A stretch of 64,000 nucleotides of DNA from Idiomarina zobellii (GCF_900100855.1 NZ_FNCB01000002.1:248001-312000), one strand, 5' to 3'. Shown: positions 43,966 to 60,473, counted from the first letter of the stretch. Notes: a model not told the origin generated them from the letters alone. Numbers and translations are program-made.

Positions 43966-45343
43966 TCGAAAACTGTCCTGCTGGTCCTGGGAAAACAACC
44001 GGGCTTTCAAAGCCGTCTTTGCTTACACTAGCTACACCAAAAATGTAGTTATCGATCACAATGTTTTCCAGCGTGTATTCATTCACGTTGCCAACATAGC
44101 GGCTAAACTGCCACTGTGGTGCGTCAGTTAAACGCCAATACACTTTATAACCAGCAATGTTCTCTTCGTCTTCGCTTTGCGCACTCCAGCTTAACGTTGT
44201 GTCCGGTTTAACCGCCCCTTCAATTTCAACGTTTGCCGGAGGTCGTGGCGCCCACGCCATGCTAGCCAGTGATGCGGCGTTCAATGCGGTTAGTTTAGCG
44301 GCGTATTCAAAGTTCACACCATCAATAGTGTCACCGTATTTGATGCCATTTTCGGTACGCAAATCCTGATGCTGACGGTTGTAGTTTTCATTCGTTTCCA
44401 TAATACGAATGCCCGGATAGCCGAGGTCGTTAAAGGGTCTGTGATGACCGCCCCGGCCAAAGCGGTCCAAACGATAAATAACCATGGTATCTAAGTTCGG
44501 CACATATCGGTCTGCCACCCAGTCTATGTAACGCGCTAAATTGCGAGACGGAGAGTCAACCTCCCCACCATAGTAACGACGCATAGTGGCTTCGCGGTCA
44601 GACTCGTTCATACGGGTGCCTTCAGCAAAAATGCGCGCTGTTGAATTGTTGATAACACCGTTAATGCCTTCAATGTTGCCAATCATGTCGTTATTCAACA
44701 CAGCGGTTAGATGCCAATTTTCGTCTTTCGCTTTCTTCGCTAAAATTTTACCGCCAAACAAGCCTTGTTCCTCGCCCGCCAAAGCGGCGTAAACGATAGA
44801 GCCATCAAACTCATATTGACTCAGCACGCGTGCCGCTTCCAAGGTGCCTGCAACACCTGAGGCATTGTCATTCGCGCCGGGAGCGTCTGATGTGTAGTCC
44901 ATAACGTCACTAACGCGAGAATCGATATCGCCAGACATCATGACGTAGCGATTCGGATCGGTTGTTCCTTTTTGAATAGCAATAACGCTTTTTACTTCTA
45001 CCGGGTCTGGAACGCGGTCTTCGCCAGACACAACGTCACTGACATACATAACTTCCAGACAACCACCGCAGGCTTGCGATATTTTCTCAAACTCCGAATA
45101 AATCCAGCGGCGCGCAGCACCAATACCACGGGTATCGGATTCAGTTTCCGACAGAGTATGACGGGTACCAAAGCTGACTAACTTACGAATGTCTTTTTCT
45201 ATATTGTCGGCTTCTACGGCTTTCACAATGTCGTGCAGCTCTTCTTTGTCTTCATAACTCACTGCGTCCTGAGCATGGACTCCGAATGAAAACGTCGTAC
45301 CCAGCCCCAGTAACAGCGCAGGCGCTAACCATTGTTTAGTCAT
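43958..45343 (-). CDS. Secreted M28 family metallopeptidase with fibronectin-like domain
   Basis: 461 residues: signal peptide (cleavage near GVHAQ), M28 aminopeptidase domain, and a C-terminal fibronectin type III-like domain (about 365-461, PPANVEIEG ... YKVYWR). Zinc positions: the bridging aspartate in GANDNASG, glutamates in AGEEQGLFG, NNDMIGN and the HHRPFND histidine. The first ligand, usually H in an HxD motif, is D in SGDIDSR. This variant occurs in some gammaproteobacterial M28 proteins as far as I recall. Its 3' end overlaps the amidoligase gene by eight bases. Confidence 0.9.
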   Translation of the reverse strand: MTKQWLAPALLLGLGTTFSFGVHAQDAVSYEDKEELHDIVKAVEADNIEKDIRKLVSFGTRHTLSETESDTRGIGAARRWIYSEFEKISQACGGCLEVMYVSDVVSGEDRVPDPVEVKSVIAIQKGTTDPNRYVMMSGDIDSRVSDVMDYTSDAPGANDNASGVAGTLEAARVLSQYEFDGSIVYAALAGEEQGLFGGKILAKKAKDENWHLTAVLNNDMIGNIEGINGVINNSTARIFAEGTRMNESDREATMRRYYGGEVDSPSRNLARYIDWVADRYVPNLDTMVIYRLDRFGRGGHHRPFNDLGYPGIRIMETNENYNRQHQDLRTENGIKYGDTIDGVNFEYAAKLTALNAASLASMAWAPRPPANVEIEGAVKPDTTLSWSAQSEDEENIAGYKVYWRLTDAPQWQFSRYVGNVNEYTLENIVIDNYIFGVASVSKDGFESPVVFPGPAGQFSIE

Positions 45344-45415
45344 AAAACAACCCTTCTTAACTATTGAAGTAATGTCATTCGATTATGCGGTATGACAACC
45401 GTGATGAAAAGGCGC

Positions 45416-47338
45416 TTAATTGGCTTGCTTTAGAACGCTCTTTGGCTGTTGTACAAGTGAAGATAAATGAATCAGGCTTTGAGTCACGTCTGACACGGTA
45501 ATAACAGCCTTACACTGAAGAAACTCCGCTTCAAACTCTTTCGCCCGGTGCGGTAGATAGCGGCTTATATAGGACAATTCGTTACGCACCGCATCGCTCA
45601 AGTTGGCTTCACAGCAGCTGCCGTGGATGTGTAAGGCTAAAATTTGACCGTCATCTTTTAGAAAATTCACATATTCAGCCGCCTCATTAAAGGTCTTGTA
45701 GGTCTTTAATGACCGCCCTATTACCGTTTCTTTGCCTGGAAAGTGCGACACTCGTAATACAACAATCGTTGGCAAATCGCTGGGATCTTTTGTTCGCTTT
45801 AACGCATCAATAATTTGCCGCTGTAACTGTCGCCCCCCCAATACTTTATCACTGTCACTGAGCCAAAAGCCGGCGTCTTTAAAGGGAGCCGGCAAGCCCT
45901 CGCTAAAGGGCATAAGACCCGCTACTTTAGGCTGCCACTTACCGCCGTCTTTATGAACAAATAAGGCGTTCGATAAAGCATTGCTAAATTGCACTGACAG
46001 AGTGCTCTCATCGCTTTCAATAACTGAGACTTTCCGTAACGAAGGGTCTTCTAACTGGTAAGGTTTCAACTTTGACAGCGCTAGCTTCTCAACATTTGTG
46101 TCATTCACAAACGGCAGCGGCAACTTTTGAAGTTCAGCAAATACTGCCTGTCGCTTGGCATCGTGCGTTAGGGTGATTTCATAAATCTGTACAGGGTACC
46201 CAGCCTGTTTTAAAGCAAATAACGACCCTAGCCAGCCTGCTTCTTTGCTCAATTCGGCGACAGGAACAATGTACTCGTGCCAACGCTTATTTAGCGGCAG
46301 ACTCAATCTGAAAAAACAAAGCTGACGTCGACTTTGCTTACGTTCCGCTTTCAGCTCATCAACCGATTGCTTCACCCACGCCATTTCCATGAGTTGCGCG
46401 AGCGTATCGGTGGCATGCTTTTGCCAACTGTTTAATAAAGTCCGGTTAGTTTCAGTAGCCAGCACACAACAAGTTGGCTTATCGTCTGGCAAGACTATTT
46501 TTAATCCACCGTAGGCGCTCGCCCACAGTGCTTCATAACCACGGGCTTTTACCCTTTGCAAGCTATGATCAATATTGACTTTATAACGGTGCTTATACTG
46601 GTTGATAAGCTCATCAATAAACGTGCGAAAGGCGTTGTTGTCATCGGTTTCTAATCGCTTCAGCCGCAAGTAAACGTATGGTTCACTGCTCTGCACAGCA
46701 ACCACGCGGTATTGCACGCACGGCTTACTGCTAACCACAAAATTCTCTGCTATGCCAGAAAAGCACACTTCCAGCTGAGCAAAAAGTAACGACTTTATTT
46801 GTTCGGAAGATTCCACTTTTATTTGTAGACCGTTTGTCGATATATCCACCGACGTTGCAGTGAACGACTGTCCATCCGCTAACGTAAAAGAAATCGGCGA
46901 GACAAAGTTCATACGCTCTTCCCGACGAGAATAAGGATGCCCGGCTATAAAGCTGTCTAAGGAAGTCGCTTGTGTATTACTTGCCGTTAATTCATGAGTG
47001 TATTGATTTCTCAACGCCAGAATTTGCTGTTTAGTGTCTTCGGTAAAAACGCCTTTGTACGCTTTCAGACCTTTTTCAAACAGTTGTTGTGCTCGGCTGT
47101 CAAAATAATGGGTGCGCCCCTGAAAGGAGTAAGGAAAGACCTCATAGGGGACTTTCTTTCGCAAATCGACAACGCCTAACGCTGGTTTTGCCAATTCGGT
47201 AATGGCCATTTTAACTTTCAGCTTATCGGGGCCGCTGAGGTGTTTGGTTCTGCGCTTAAATACAGACTCAAACTGCGAGCGATGATACTCTGTCTTTAAC
47301 TCGTCAACGAGTGTCTGCAAGGCGGCATTGAGGGTCAT
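45416..47338 (-). CDS. Large PilZ-domain protein
   Basis: 640-residue protein without signal peptide. A PilZ domain near 135-250 has both c-di-GMP motifs: the arginine pattern in RREERM and D-x-S-x2-G in VDISTNGLQ. The first 130 residues are largely helical. The ~390 residues after the PilZ domain match nothing I recognise; they include a CCVLATE segment and a RQLCFFRLSLPLNKRW block. A c-di-GMP effector is the reasonable guess. It is divergent from the epimerase-like gene. Confidence 0.82.
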   Translation of the reverse strand: MTLNAALQTLVDELKTEYHRSQFESVFKRRTKHLSGPDKLKVKMAITELAKPALGVVDLRKKVPYEVFPYSFQGRTHYFDSRAQQLFEKGLKAYKGVFTEDTKQQILALRNQYTHELTASNTQATSLDSFIAGHPYSRREERMNFVSPISFTLADGQSFTATSVDISTNGLQIKVESSEQIKSLLFAQLEVCFSGIAENFVVSSKPCVQYRVVAVQSSEPYVYLRLKRLETDDNNAFRTFIDELINQYKHRYKVNIDHSLQRVKARGYEALWASAYGGLKIVLPDDKPTCCVLATETNRTLLNSWQKHATDTLAQLMEMAWVKQSVDELKAERKQSRRQLCFFRLSLPLNKRWHEYIVPVAELSKEAGWLGSLFALKQAGYPVQIYEITLTHDAKRQAVFAELQKLPLPFVNDTNVEKLALSKLKPYQLEDPSLRKVSVIESDESTLSVQFSNALSNALFVHKDGGKWQPKVAGLMPFSEGLPAPFKDAGFWLSDSDKVLGGRQLQRQIIDALKRTKDPSDLPTIVVLRVSHFPGKETVIGRSLKTYKTFNEAAEYVNFLKDDGQILALHIHGSCCEANLSDAVRNELSYISRYLPHRAKEFEAEFLQCKAVITVSDVTQSLIHLSSLVQQPKSVLKQAN

Positions 47339-47409
47339 TGTGGCACTGTTTTTTATCGTTATTTAAGTCGCTGATACATTTTATTTACATTAACGCTAAG
47401 GGGTTGATC

Positions 47410-54121
<6,712 letters not shown>

Positions 54122-54224
54122 GCAACGCCCCTGAATAAATAGTCAATTATTTTAGATTAGCATGCAGTTATGGAGTTCGGTAGGAAGCTTACTTATTATC
54201 GTTATAAATAGGTTGTATAGATAT

Positions 54225-54252
54225 AAAAAAAGGCCTCGGATTGAGGCCTTTG
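54225..54252 (-). terminator. nadA terminator
   Basis: Minus strand AAAGGCCTC, short loop, GAGGCCTTT followed by a T tract. It begins four bases after the nadA stop codon. Confidence 0.9.
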
Positions 54253-54255
54253 GGG

Positions 54256-55296
54256 TTATTTCAGCGTGGCGGCAAAGGCCAGCATTCTATCAAGCGGCAC
54301 CATAGCCTTCTTGCCCAGTTCCGGGTCAACATGAATTTCATGCTCTTTGCCACCGGTTTCTAGCGCTTGCTCTATGGCTTTAAGGCCGTTCATTGCCATC
54401 CACGGACAATGCGCGCAGCTTCGACAGGTTGCACCATTACCCGCCGTAGGTGCTTCAATAAACGTCTTATTCGGCTGCAACTGCTGCATTTTATAAAAAA
54501 TGCCTTTGTCGGTAGCCACAATAAAGGTGTCATTCGGAAGCTCTTGGCTGGCTTTTATGAGCTGCGAAGTTGAACCGACAGCATCGGCCATTGCTACGAT
54601 ATTTTCAGGCGACTCTGGGTGAACCAGAATGGCTGCGTCAGGATGTAACGCTTTCATGTCGTTTAGAGCTTTCGCTTTAAACTCGTCGTGTACAACACAA
54701 GCACCCTGCCATAACAGCATGTCTGCACCTGTTTCACGGGCAATATAACCGCCTAAATGTTTATCGGGTGCCCATAGTATTTTTTCGCCTTTTGCATCGA
54801 GATGATCAACCAGCTCTAATGCCATACTGGATGTCACTACCCAGTCAGCGCGGGCTTTAACTGCAGCTGACGTATTTGCATAAACCACAACGGTACGGTC
54901 AGGGTGTTGGTCACAAAACTCCGCAAACTTATCTGGTGGGCAACCTAAATCCAAAGAGCATTCGGCATCGAGGGTCGGCATTAACACCTGTTTATTAGGC
55001 GTGAGTATTTTTGCTGTCTCTCCCATGAAGCGAACACCGGCAACAATTAGCTTCTTCGCCGGATGGTCACGACCAAAGCGCGCCATTTCCAAAGAGTCAG
55101 CAACACAGCCGCCTGTTTCTTCAGCCAGAGCCTGAATGTCAGGGTCAGTATAGTAGTGAGCCACTAACACTGCGTCTTTCTCTTTTAAGAGCTCTTTTAT
55201 ACGCGCGACAGTTTCCTGCTTTTCTTCAGGCGTCAAAGGCTTAGGTTTTGGCGGAAACCGGTAATCAAGGGTATCCAGCGTTTGAATCTCAGTCAT
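54256..55296 (-). CDS. nadA: Quinolinate synthase A
   Basis: [4Fe-4S] enzyme condensing iminoaspartate with dihydroxyacetone phosphate to quinolinate in NAD synthesis. About 346 residues. Cluster cysteines lie in the AECSLDLGC region, [10 protein letters not shown], and [15 protein letters not shown]. The dinucleotide-like blocks [14 protein letters not shown] and [15 protein letters not shown] are conserved. I chose the ATG at 55296 over an in-frame TTG at 55317. It lies downstream of two tRNA-Lys genes and tol-pal, as in E. coli. Confidence 0.97.
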   Translation of the reverse strand: MTEIQTLDTLDYRFPPKPKPLTPEEKQETVARIKELLKEKDAVLVAHYYTDPDIQALAEETGGCVADSLEMARFGRDHPAKKLIVAGVRFMGETAKILTPNKQVLMPTLDAECSLDLGCPPDKFAEFCDQHPDRTVVVYANTSAAVKARADWVVTSSMALELVDHLDAKGEKILWAPDKHLGGYIARETGADMLLWQGACVVHDEFKAKALNDMKALHPDAAILVHPESPENIVAMADAVGSTSQLIKASQELPNDTFIVATDKGIFYKMQQLQPNKTFIEAPTAGNGATCRSCAHCPWMAMNGLKAIEQALETGGKEHEIHVDPELGKKAMVPLDRMLAFAATLK

Positions 55297-55392
55297 GGTA
55301 TTACAGCTTATGTCCAAGTGTTCTGTATAACGTGGCGGCTAGTATAATCGAATTCAAGAGGGGGTTGTAGTTAAGTTATCAGAAAGAGGAAA

Positions 55393-55468
55393 TGGTGGGT
55401 TGTGCAGGATTCGAACCTGCGACCAATTGATTAAAAGTCAACTGCTCTACCAACTGAGCTAACAACCC
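55393..55468 (-). tRNA. tRNA-Lys (TTT anticodon), copy 2
   Basis: 76-base tRNA with encoded CCA, GGGTTGT acceptor, and anticodon loop CTTTTAA. Identical in sequence to the upstream copy, 29 bases away. Confidence 0.97.
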
Positions 55469-55497
55469 ATATTTCTGATTTTCTTAGCGTTAGCGAA

Positions 55498-55573
55498 TGG
55501 TGGGTTGTGCAGGATTCGAACCTGCGACCAATTGATTAAAAGTCAACTGCTCTACCAACTGAGCTAACAACCC
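55498..55573 (-). tRNA. tRNA-Lys (TTT anticodon), copy 1
   Basis: 76-base tRNA, promoter-proximal copy. The flanking AACGCTAA (55574-55581, leader) and TTAGCGTT (55484-55491, trailer) are complementary, so the precursor may extend the acceptor stem. Confidence 0.97.
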
Positions 55574-55617
55574 AACGCTAACTATTCGTTACCAGTTCTG
55601 CTTGGCAACGGCGGCAT

Positions 55618-55645
55618 AGTTTACTGAAATAACGCGCTTATGCAA
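55618..55645 (-). promoter_or_regulatory. Predicted tRNA-Lys promoter
   Basis: Minus strand -35 TTGCAT (55640-55645), 16-base spacer, -10 TAAACT (55618-55623), then ATGCCGCCG, a GC-rich discriminator as in stable RNA promoters. Confidence 0.6.
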
Positions 55646-55707
55646 CTTAAAATTGAAAAAAACTGTCTGACTGATTAATTCACGAACACATGTTGCGCTC
55701 GTGTTAG

Positions 55708-56466
55708 TTAATTCAGTCTTTGCTTGGCTAAATTTGCTTCAGTACTGTCTGGGTATTCGCTAATAACTTTTTCGTAATAGCGCTTAGCATCAGCGGTATT
55801 ACCCTGGTCATTTGCGATAGCGCCAAGCTTCAATAAACAGTCGCCACGCTTATTACTATCCGGATAGTCTTCAACTACCGTCATGAACTGCTGTTCGGCC
55901 TTATCATACTCTTGCTGAGCAAAATAAAGCTGTCCCAGCCAGTAATGGGCGTTTGGCACGTAAGTAGAGTTAGGAAAGCTCTCCAGGAAGGACTGGAAAG
56001 CCGGAATGGCAGCGTCATAACGCTTGTCTTCCAAAACCAAAGCAATGGCTTTGTCATAGGCGTCATTTTCGCTCAAGCTCGCTGAATAACTGCTGCTATC
56101 AGTTTGCGTTGGTACCTGCTGCATATCGGAATAACCCGAGCCAGCACTATTACTCTGGCTATTGTTGTCCTTTAGCTGGCTAAAGCGACGATCAATTTCC
56201 TGATACAGCTCGCGCTGGCGTTGTAAAAGTTGTTCCAATTGGTAGGCGTGCTCTTCAGTTATACCTCTTAATTCTGCAACGTCTTGTTGCACAGAACTAA
56301 GTTGATCCATCATGTTAAGTTGCGCACTAGAACGAGCTTCGAGCATACGCTCAATTTGTTCTAGGCGTTTCTCAACATCACCTGAAGAAGACAAACCTGA
56401 AACAGGCGCCTGGGCTAATGCAAGCCCAGGCACTAACAAACTGACAGCTAACAGCGTTTTTTTCAT
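55708..56466 (-). CDS. cpoB: Cell division coordinator CpoB
   Basis: Periplasmic TPR protein (YbgF family) linking PBP1B and Tol function during septation. 252 residues: signal peptide ending ALAQA, N-terminal trimerising coiled coil (about 30-95, VEKRLEQIERMLEARS onward), a serine-rich linker, and C-terminal TPR repeats from about 130 (YDKAIALVLEDKRYDAAIPAFQSF). Directly after pal. Confidence 0.95.
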   Translation of the reverse strand: MKKTLLAVSLLVPGLALAQAPVSGLSSSGDVEKRLEQIERMLEARSSAQLNMMDQLSSVQQDVAELRGITEEHAYQLEQLLQRQRELYQEIDRRFSQLKDNNSQSNSAGSGYSDMQQVPTQTDSSSYSASLSENDAYDKAIALVLEDKRYDAAIPAFQSFLESFPNSTYVPNAHYWLGQLYFAQQEYDKAEQQFMTVVEDYPDSNKRGDCLLKLGAIANDQGNTADAKRYYEKVISEYPDSTEANLAKQRLN

Positions 56467-56489
56467 GAACTACCCGTTTAAGTCTGGGA

Positions 56490-57026
56490 TTAGTACACTA
56501 AAACCGCACGACGGTTCTTCGCGTATGCACTTTCAGTTGACGCATCAACTAAAGGCTTCTCTTCACCGTAAGATACGGTAGAAGTCTGAGAGTCCTGAAC
56601 ACCTAAGTTGTGCAGGTAGTCTTCAACCGCTTGTGCACGGCGCTCGCCAAGTGCAATGTTGTATTCAGGTGTACCGCGCTCATCAGCATGGCCTTCGATA
56701 ACAACCTTCACTGACGGGTTTTTAACTAAGTAATCAGCATGTGCTGCTAATAGCTCAGCATACTCAGATTGTACGTTTGATTTATCGAAAGCAAAGTAAA
56801 CAATCTGTTCTTTGCGCAATGCTTCCATTTTTTCTTGACGCTGTTCTTCAAGAGTTTGTTGACGCTCTGCTGCACCAACCTCAACACCAGAGTCTTGCTC
56901 TGCTTGTTGATTCGTTTCCTGACCTGCGCCCGCACCTGAATCGGTTTCCTGGTTTGAGCTACAAGCGGCCAGAGTTGCCATTGGTACAACGATTGCCAGA
57001 GCTTTAAAAAGTTTATTAAGCTGCAT
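56490..57026 (-). CDS. pal: Peptidoglycan-associated lipoprotein
   Basis: Outer-membrane lipoprotein of 178 residues with lipobox LAAC, a glutamine-rich acidic linker to about 70, and an OmpA-like peptidoglycan-binding domain (IEGHADERGTPEYNIALGERRAQAV). It interacts with TolB and TolA to hold the outer membrane during constriction. Confidence 0.97.
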   Translation of the reverse strand: MQLNKLFKALAIVVPMATLAACSSNQETDSGAGAGQETNQQAEQDSGVEVGAAERQQTLEEQRQEKMEALRKEQIVYFAFDKSNVQSEYAELLAAHADYLVKNPSVKVVIEGHADERGTPEYNIALGERRAQAVEDYLHNLGVQDSQTSTVSYGEEKPLVDASTESAYAKNRRAVLVY

Positions 57027-57073
57027 CCTTTTCGTCCTTATCGTTTAATCGAACATTCAACCATTCAGGCTAT

Positions 57074-58423
57074 TTACATAAATGGCGACCAAGAGGGAGA
57101 TTTCACTTCCCCATCAGAAGCCGGTAACCTTGCTTTAAAACGTCCATCGGTAGAGACCAATGCCAGTACTTGCTTGTTATTATGCGTTGTACTGTATATC
57201 ACCATACTGCCATTCGGCGCGATACTTGGTGACTCATCCAAAGACGTTTTTGTTAAAACCTGCATTGTTCCTCGTGGGAACTCCTGCTTAGCTATATGAT
57301 AGTTCCCTCTGGTACGGTTTACCAGAATCATGTTTTCACCAGACGGCGCTACCGTACCACCTAAGTTCTGTTCACCTTCGAACGTCAAACGCCGAACCTG
57401 ACCAGAAGACAGCTCTACACTGTAAAGCTGAGGTCTGCCACCACGTTCAGACGTAAATACTAGCGACTTTCCGTCTGGTGTCCAACTCGGTTCTGTATCA
57501 ATCGTACGATTCCGCGTAACGCGTTGCAAGTTTTTCGTTTTTATATCGAAAACATAGAGTTCCGGGTTGCCATCTTTTGAGAGCACCATCGCTAATTTTG
57601 AACCATCCGGTGAAAACGCCGGGTTACCATTGATACCCGGGAATGACGTTAGCTTTTCACGGCGCGTGGTATAAATATCCTGCATGAAGATCTCTGCAGT
57701 TTTATTTTCAAAACTCACGTAAGCCAACTTGTTACCGTCTGGTGACCAAGACGGAGACATCAGCGGCTCAGGACTGCGCAGCAAGATCTTTTCATTAGCG
57801 CCGTCGTAATCAGCTACGGCAAGTTTATAGGGGTAACGGTCGTCATGGTTCACCGTCACATAAGCAATCTTGGTCATGAACGCGCCTTTTTCACCGGTCA
57901 GTGCTTCATAAACAACATCGGAGATACGGTGAGAGTAGCTACGGAACTGATCCCCATCTATGACACTTGAACGTGAATCCAGTACGTGGTCATTACTCTG
58001 CACTAATTCACCATCGCGCAACATTTGAGCGTTACCACCGGTAATTTGCCCGCGCAATACATCAACCAACTCAAACTTAACCATATAACGGTCAACAGAG
58101 TACGGTTCTACGGACCCGACCAACACCGCTTCAACGCCCATCTTCGCCCAGGCAGAGTAGTCAATATCCCCGTCTTTGGTCGGACGTTGGGGCATTGCTG
58201 TTGTAGGAATCGGGTTAAATCGGCCGCTTCGTCTTAAGTCGGCAGCGATAACCTCAGTTAAATTTCCTGGTGGCTGCCCTTCGCCTTTCCACTCAAAAGG
58301 AACCACAGCAATAGGTCGTGCCGTATCGATACCTTCGGTAATGACAATTTCTAACACACCTGCACGGGCAGAGCTCATCACAACAAATAGCAGAGCCAGG
58401 GCTTGAAATACGATTTTTCTCAT
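57074..58423 (-). CDS. tolB: Tol-Pal system periplasmic protein TolB
   Basis: 449-residue periplasmic protein: signal peptide (ending SARA), N-terminal alpha/beta domain (about 22-165), and a six-bladed propeller with repeats such as [31 protein letters not shown] and [15 protein letters not shown]. It binds Pal through the propeller and TolA through its N-terminus. Confidence 0.97.
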   Translation of the reverse strand: MRKIVFQALALLFVVMSSARAGVLEIVITEGIDTARPIAVVPFEWKGEGQPPGNLTEVIAADLRRSGRFNPIPTTAMPQRPTKDGDIDYSAWAKMGVEAVLVGSVEPYSVDRYMVKFELVDVLRGQITGGNAQMLRDGELVQSNDHVLDSRSSVIDGDQFRSYSHRISDVVYEALTGEKGAFMTKIAYVTVNHDDRYPYKLAVADYDGANEKILLRSPEPLMSPSWSPDGNKLAYVSFENKTAEIFMQDIYTTRREKLTSFPGINGNPAFSPDGSKLAMVLSKDGNPELYVFDIKTKNLQRVTRNRTIDTEPSWTPDGKSLVFTSERGGRPQLYSVELSSGQVRRLTFEGEQNLGGTVAPSGENMILVNRTRGNYHIAKQEFPRGTMQVLTKTSLDESPSIAPNGSMVIYSTTHNNKQVLALVSTDGRFKARLPASDGEVKSPSWSPFM

Positions 58424-58435
58424 TGGTCACCTTAA

Positions 58436-59332
58436 TTACAACTGTGGCTTAACAGTCAATTTGATTGTACTCATCTGCTGGTAAATTTCCGGGTCTTCCG
58501 ACACCGGTAGCGTATTTGCTTTTAAAACAGCATTACGCGCTGAGCGACACACACTGGCATCACCGTTACCGGTATCTACCGATTTAACAAATCCACTTGG
58601 CGCAACGCTAATGGTTAACTCACATGACTTTCCTTGCATGGAGTCGTCAACTGTCCAGTTACGTTGAATGGTCTGCCGTATTAATGCCTGATACTTTTCA
58701 ACTTCACTCAACACTTGTTGACGTCTTGCTGCCTGACGGCGAGCTCGCTCTTCTTCCATTTCTTTTTTCAATTGTGCTTCTCGCTCAGCGGCCCGGCGCT
58801 CAGCTTCTTCGCGTTTACGTCTCTCTTCTGCGGCTCTGCGTTCAGCTTCTTCCGCTTCTTTTTTGCGGCGCTCAGCCTCTTTAGCCGCCGCTTCAGCCTT
58901 AGCTCTCTCTTCGGCTAAACGCTGCGCTTCTTTCTTTGCCTGCTCAGCTTCTTTACGCGCTTGAGCCGCTTCCTGGCGTTCAATTTCTTGCTGACGTTCA
59001 ATCTCTTTTTGACGTTGCTCTTCGCGCTCTCGAGCTTTACGTGCTTCCTCAGCTCGGCGCTCTAAACGCTCAATTCGTCGCTGCTCAGCAGCCTCTGCTT
59101 CGGCTTTTTGTCGCGTCATTCTATCGACTTGTTCCTGCACCTTAGCTTTATCAACGGAAACTGCGCTGACAATTTCTTCCGCAGGTTCAATGTCGCTTTG
59201 GTTCAAGTTAACTTCCATCGCTTCTGGTGTCGATGGCGTAAACTCAAAGCTAATGAGCAATACACCCGCTATCACAGCGTGTATTGCTATAGAATATATG
59301 AGCGGTAACGTTAAGCTCTCCGATTTATCCAC
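58436..59332 (-). CDS. tolA: Tol-Pal system protein TolA
   Basis: Inner-membrane protein of 298 residues spanning the periplasm. One N-terminal helix (about 10-30, including SIAIHAV), then a long alanine/glutamate/arginine coiled region (about 65-205, with repeats like AEEARKAREREEQRQKE), and a C-terminal domain (from about 210) that contacts TolB and Pal, with cysteines in GKSCELT and DASVCRS. Confidence 0.93.
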   Translation of the reverse strand: MDKSESLTLPLIYSIAIHAVIAGVLLISFEFTPSTPEAMEVNLNQSDIEPAEEIVSAVSVDKAKVQEQVDRMTRQKAEAEAAEQRRIERLERRAEEARKAREREEQRQKEIERQQEIERQEAAQARKEAEQAKKEAQRLAEERAKAEAAAKEAERRKKEAEEAERRAAEERRKREEAERRAAEREAQLKKEMEEERARRQAARRQQVLSEVEKYQALIRQTIQRNWTVDDSMQGKSCELTISVAPSGFVKSVDTGNGDASVCRSARNAVLKANTLPVSEDPEIYQQMSTIKLTVKPQL

Positions 59333-59334
59333 AA

Positions 59335-59763
59335 CTACTCTTCCGACGAATCTGTCATTAACCCAACCGATGGTACACCAGCTCTTTGCAATAGCACCAT
59401 CAATTGAACAATTTGGTTATAAGATACCGCACCATCACCGTTCACCATAACCGGCGTATCAGGCTCGACTTGCAAATGCGCCGCCACTAAAGTCGCAAGC
59501 TCATCCGCCTGCATTGGCGTGTCTTGGCTATCACCCTGGTTCAGGTAATAGCGGCCTTCGGCATCAACAGAGGCAACCAGCGGGGGCTTACTGTCTTCAG
59601 ACAATGGCTCTGCCGTTGCTTTTGGTAAGTCTACCTTTACCCCTTGAGTAATTAATGGCGCCGTTACCATAAAAATAATAAGAAGAACGAGCATCACATC
59701 GATGTATGGCACCACGTTTATCTCAGCAACCGGCTTACGCCGTTTGCGCGGCATGACCATCAT
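59335..59763 (-). CDS. tolR: Tol-Pal system protein TolR
   Basis: 142-residue ExbD/TolR protein. A single membrane helix contains the proton-path aspartate in NVVPYIDVMLVLLIIFMVT. The periplasmic domain follows. The start overlaps the tolQ stop by four bases. An ATG at either of the first residues (MMVM) is possible. Confidence 0.96.
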   Translation of the reverse strand: MMVMPRKRRKPVAEINVVPYIDVMLVLLIIFMVTAPLITQGVKVDLPKATAEPLSEDSKPPLVASVDAEGRYYLNQGDSQDTPMQADELATLVAAHLQVEPDTPVMVNGDGAVSYNQIVQLMVLLQRAGVPSVGLMTDSSEE

Positions 59764-60470
59764 AGTGACTCACCTTCCACTTTTTCTTTAGATGACTTCG
59801 CCAGTGCCTGACGCTGTAAGATAGAAGTAAATTCGTCAATAAAGTTCATGTATTGACCATCAATTTTCTCCGCGCGGGTCGTAAAACGGTTAAACGCAAT
59901 AACCGCCGGTATCGCAGCAAATAAGCCCAGCGCGGTTGCGATAAGTGCTTCGGCGATACCCGGAGCGACCATCGCCAGTGTCGCCTGCTGCACGGCCCCT
60001 AACGCGATAAACGCATTCATAATACCCCATACGGTACCGAAAAGGCCGATATAAGGGCTAATAGAACCAATGGTTGCCAGCGTACCCAAATGGCTATCTA
60101 GCTTCTCCATTTCACGGGCGTGAGCAACACGCATCGCACGGAACGCCCCTTCAAGCATTGATTGGTTGCTCCCGGCGGACTGGTTACGAAGCCTTGCAAA
60201 CTCTTTAAATCCAGCATGAAACATTAACTCCATGCCACGAGCATTTTTTGCACGCGCAGATATCTCCTGATAAAGACGGGCTAAATCCACACCCGACCAA
60301 AAGCGATCTTCAAACTTTAACGCGTCTTTTTGCGCTTGGTTAAGTACTTTCCGACGTTGGAATATCAGTACCCAGCCCCAAACAGACATAGCGAGAAGGA
60401 TGATCATAACCAGCTTTACCAATAAGCTGGCCTGCAAAAATAAATCAATAAACGATAGCTCTGCTTGCAC
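59760..60470 (-). CDS. tolQ: Tol-Pal system protein TolQ
   Basis: 236-residue ExbB/TolQ-type motor component with three membrane helices (about 15-37, 135-160, 170-195). The family core GTLATIGSISPYIGLFGTVWGIM is present. With TolR it uses the proton gradient to energise TolA. It begins three bases after ybgC. Confidence 0.97.
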   Translation of the reverse strand: MQAELSFIDLFLQASLLVKLVMIILLAMSVWGWVLIFQRRKVLNQAQKDALKFEDRFWSGVDLARLYQEISARAKNARGMELMFHAGFKEFARLRNQSAGSNQSMLEGAFRAMRVAHAREMEKLDSHLGTLATIGSISPYIGLFGTVWGIMNAFIALGAVQQATLAMVAPGIAEALIATALGLFAAIPAVIAFNRFTTRAEKIDGQYMNFIDEFTSILQRQALAKSSKEKVEGESL

Positions 60471-60473
60471 GCT

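Noticed and set aside
43619..44131. Plus-strand frame of 170 codons across the amidoligase/M28 junction
   Set aside because: Antisense to two well-supported genes and lacks recognisable features.
55393..55573. CRISPR-like direct repeat
   Set aside because: The two repeats are complete tRNA-Lys genes.
58615..59110. Possible repeat array in a GC-rich, CTTCTGC-like region
   Set aside because: This is the coding sequence of the TolA coiled coil, whose Ala/Glu/Arg repeats give periodic DNA.
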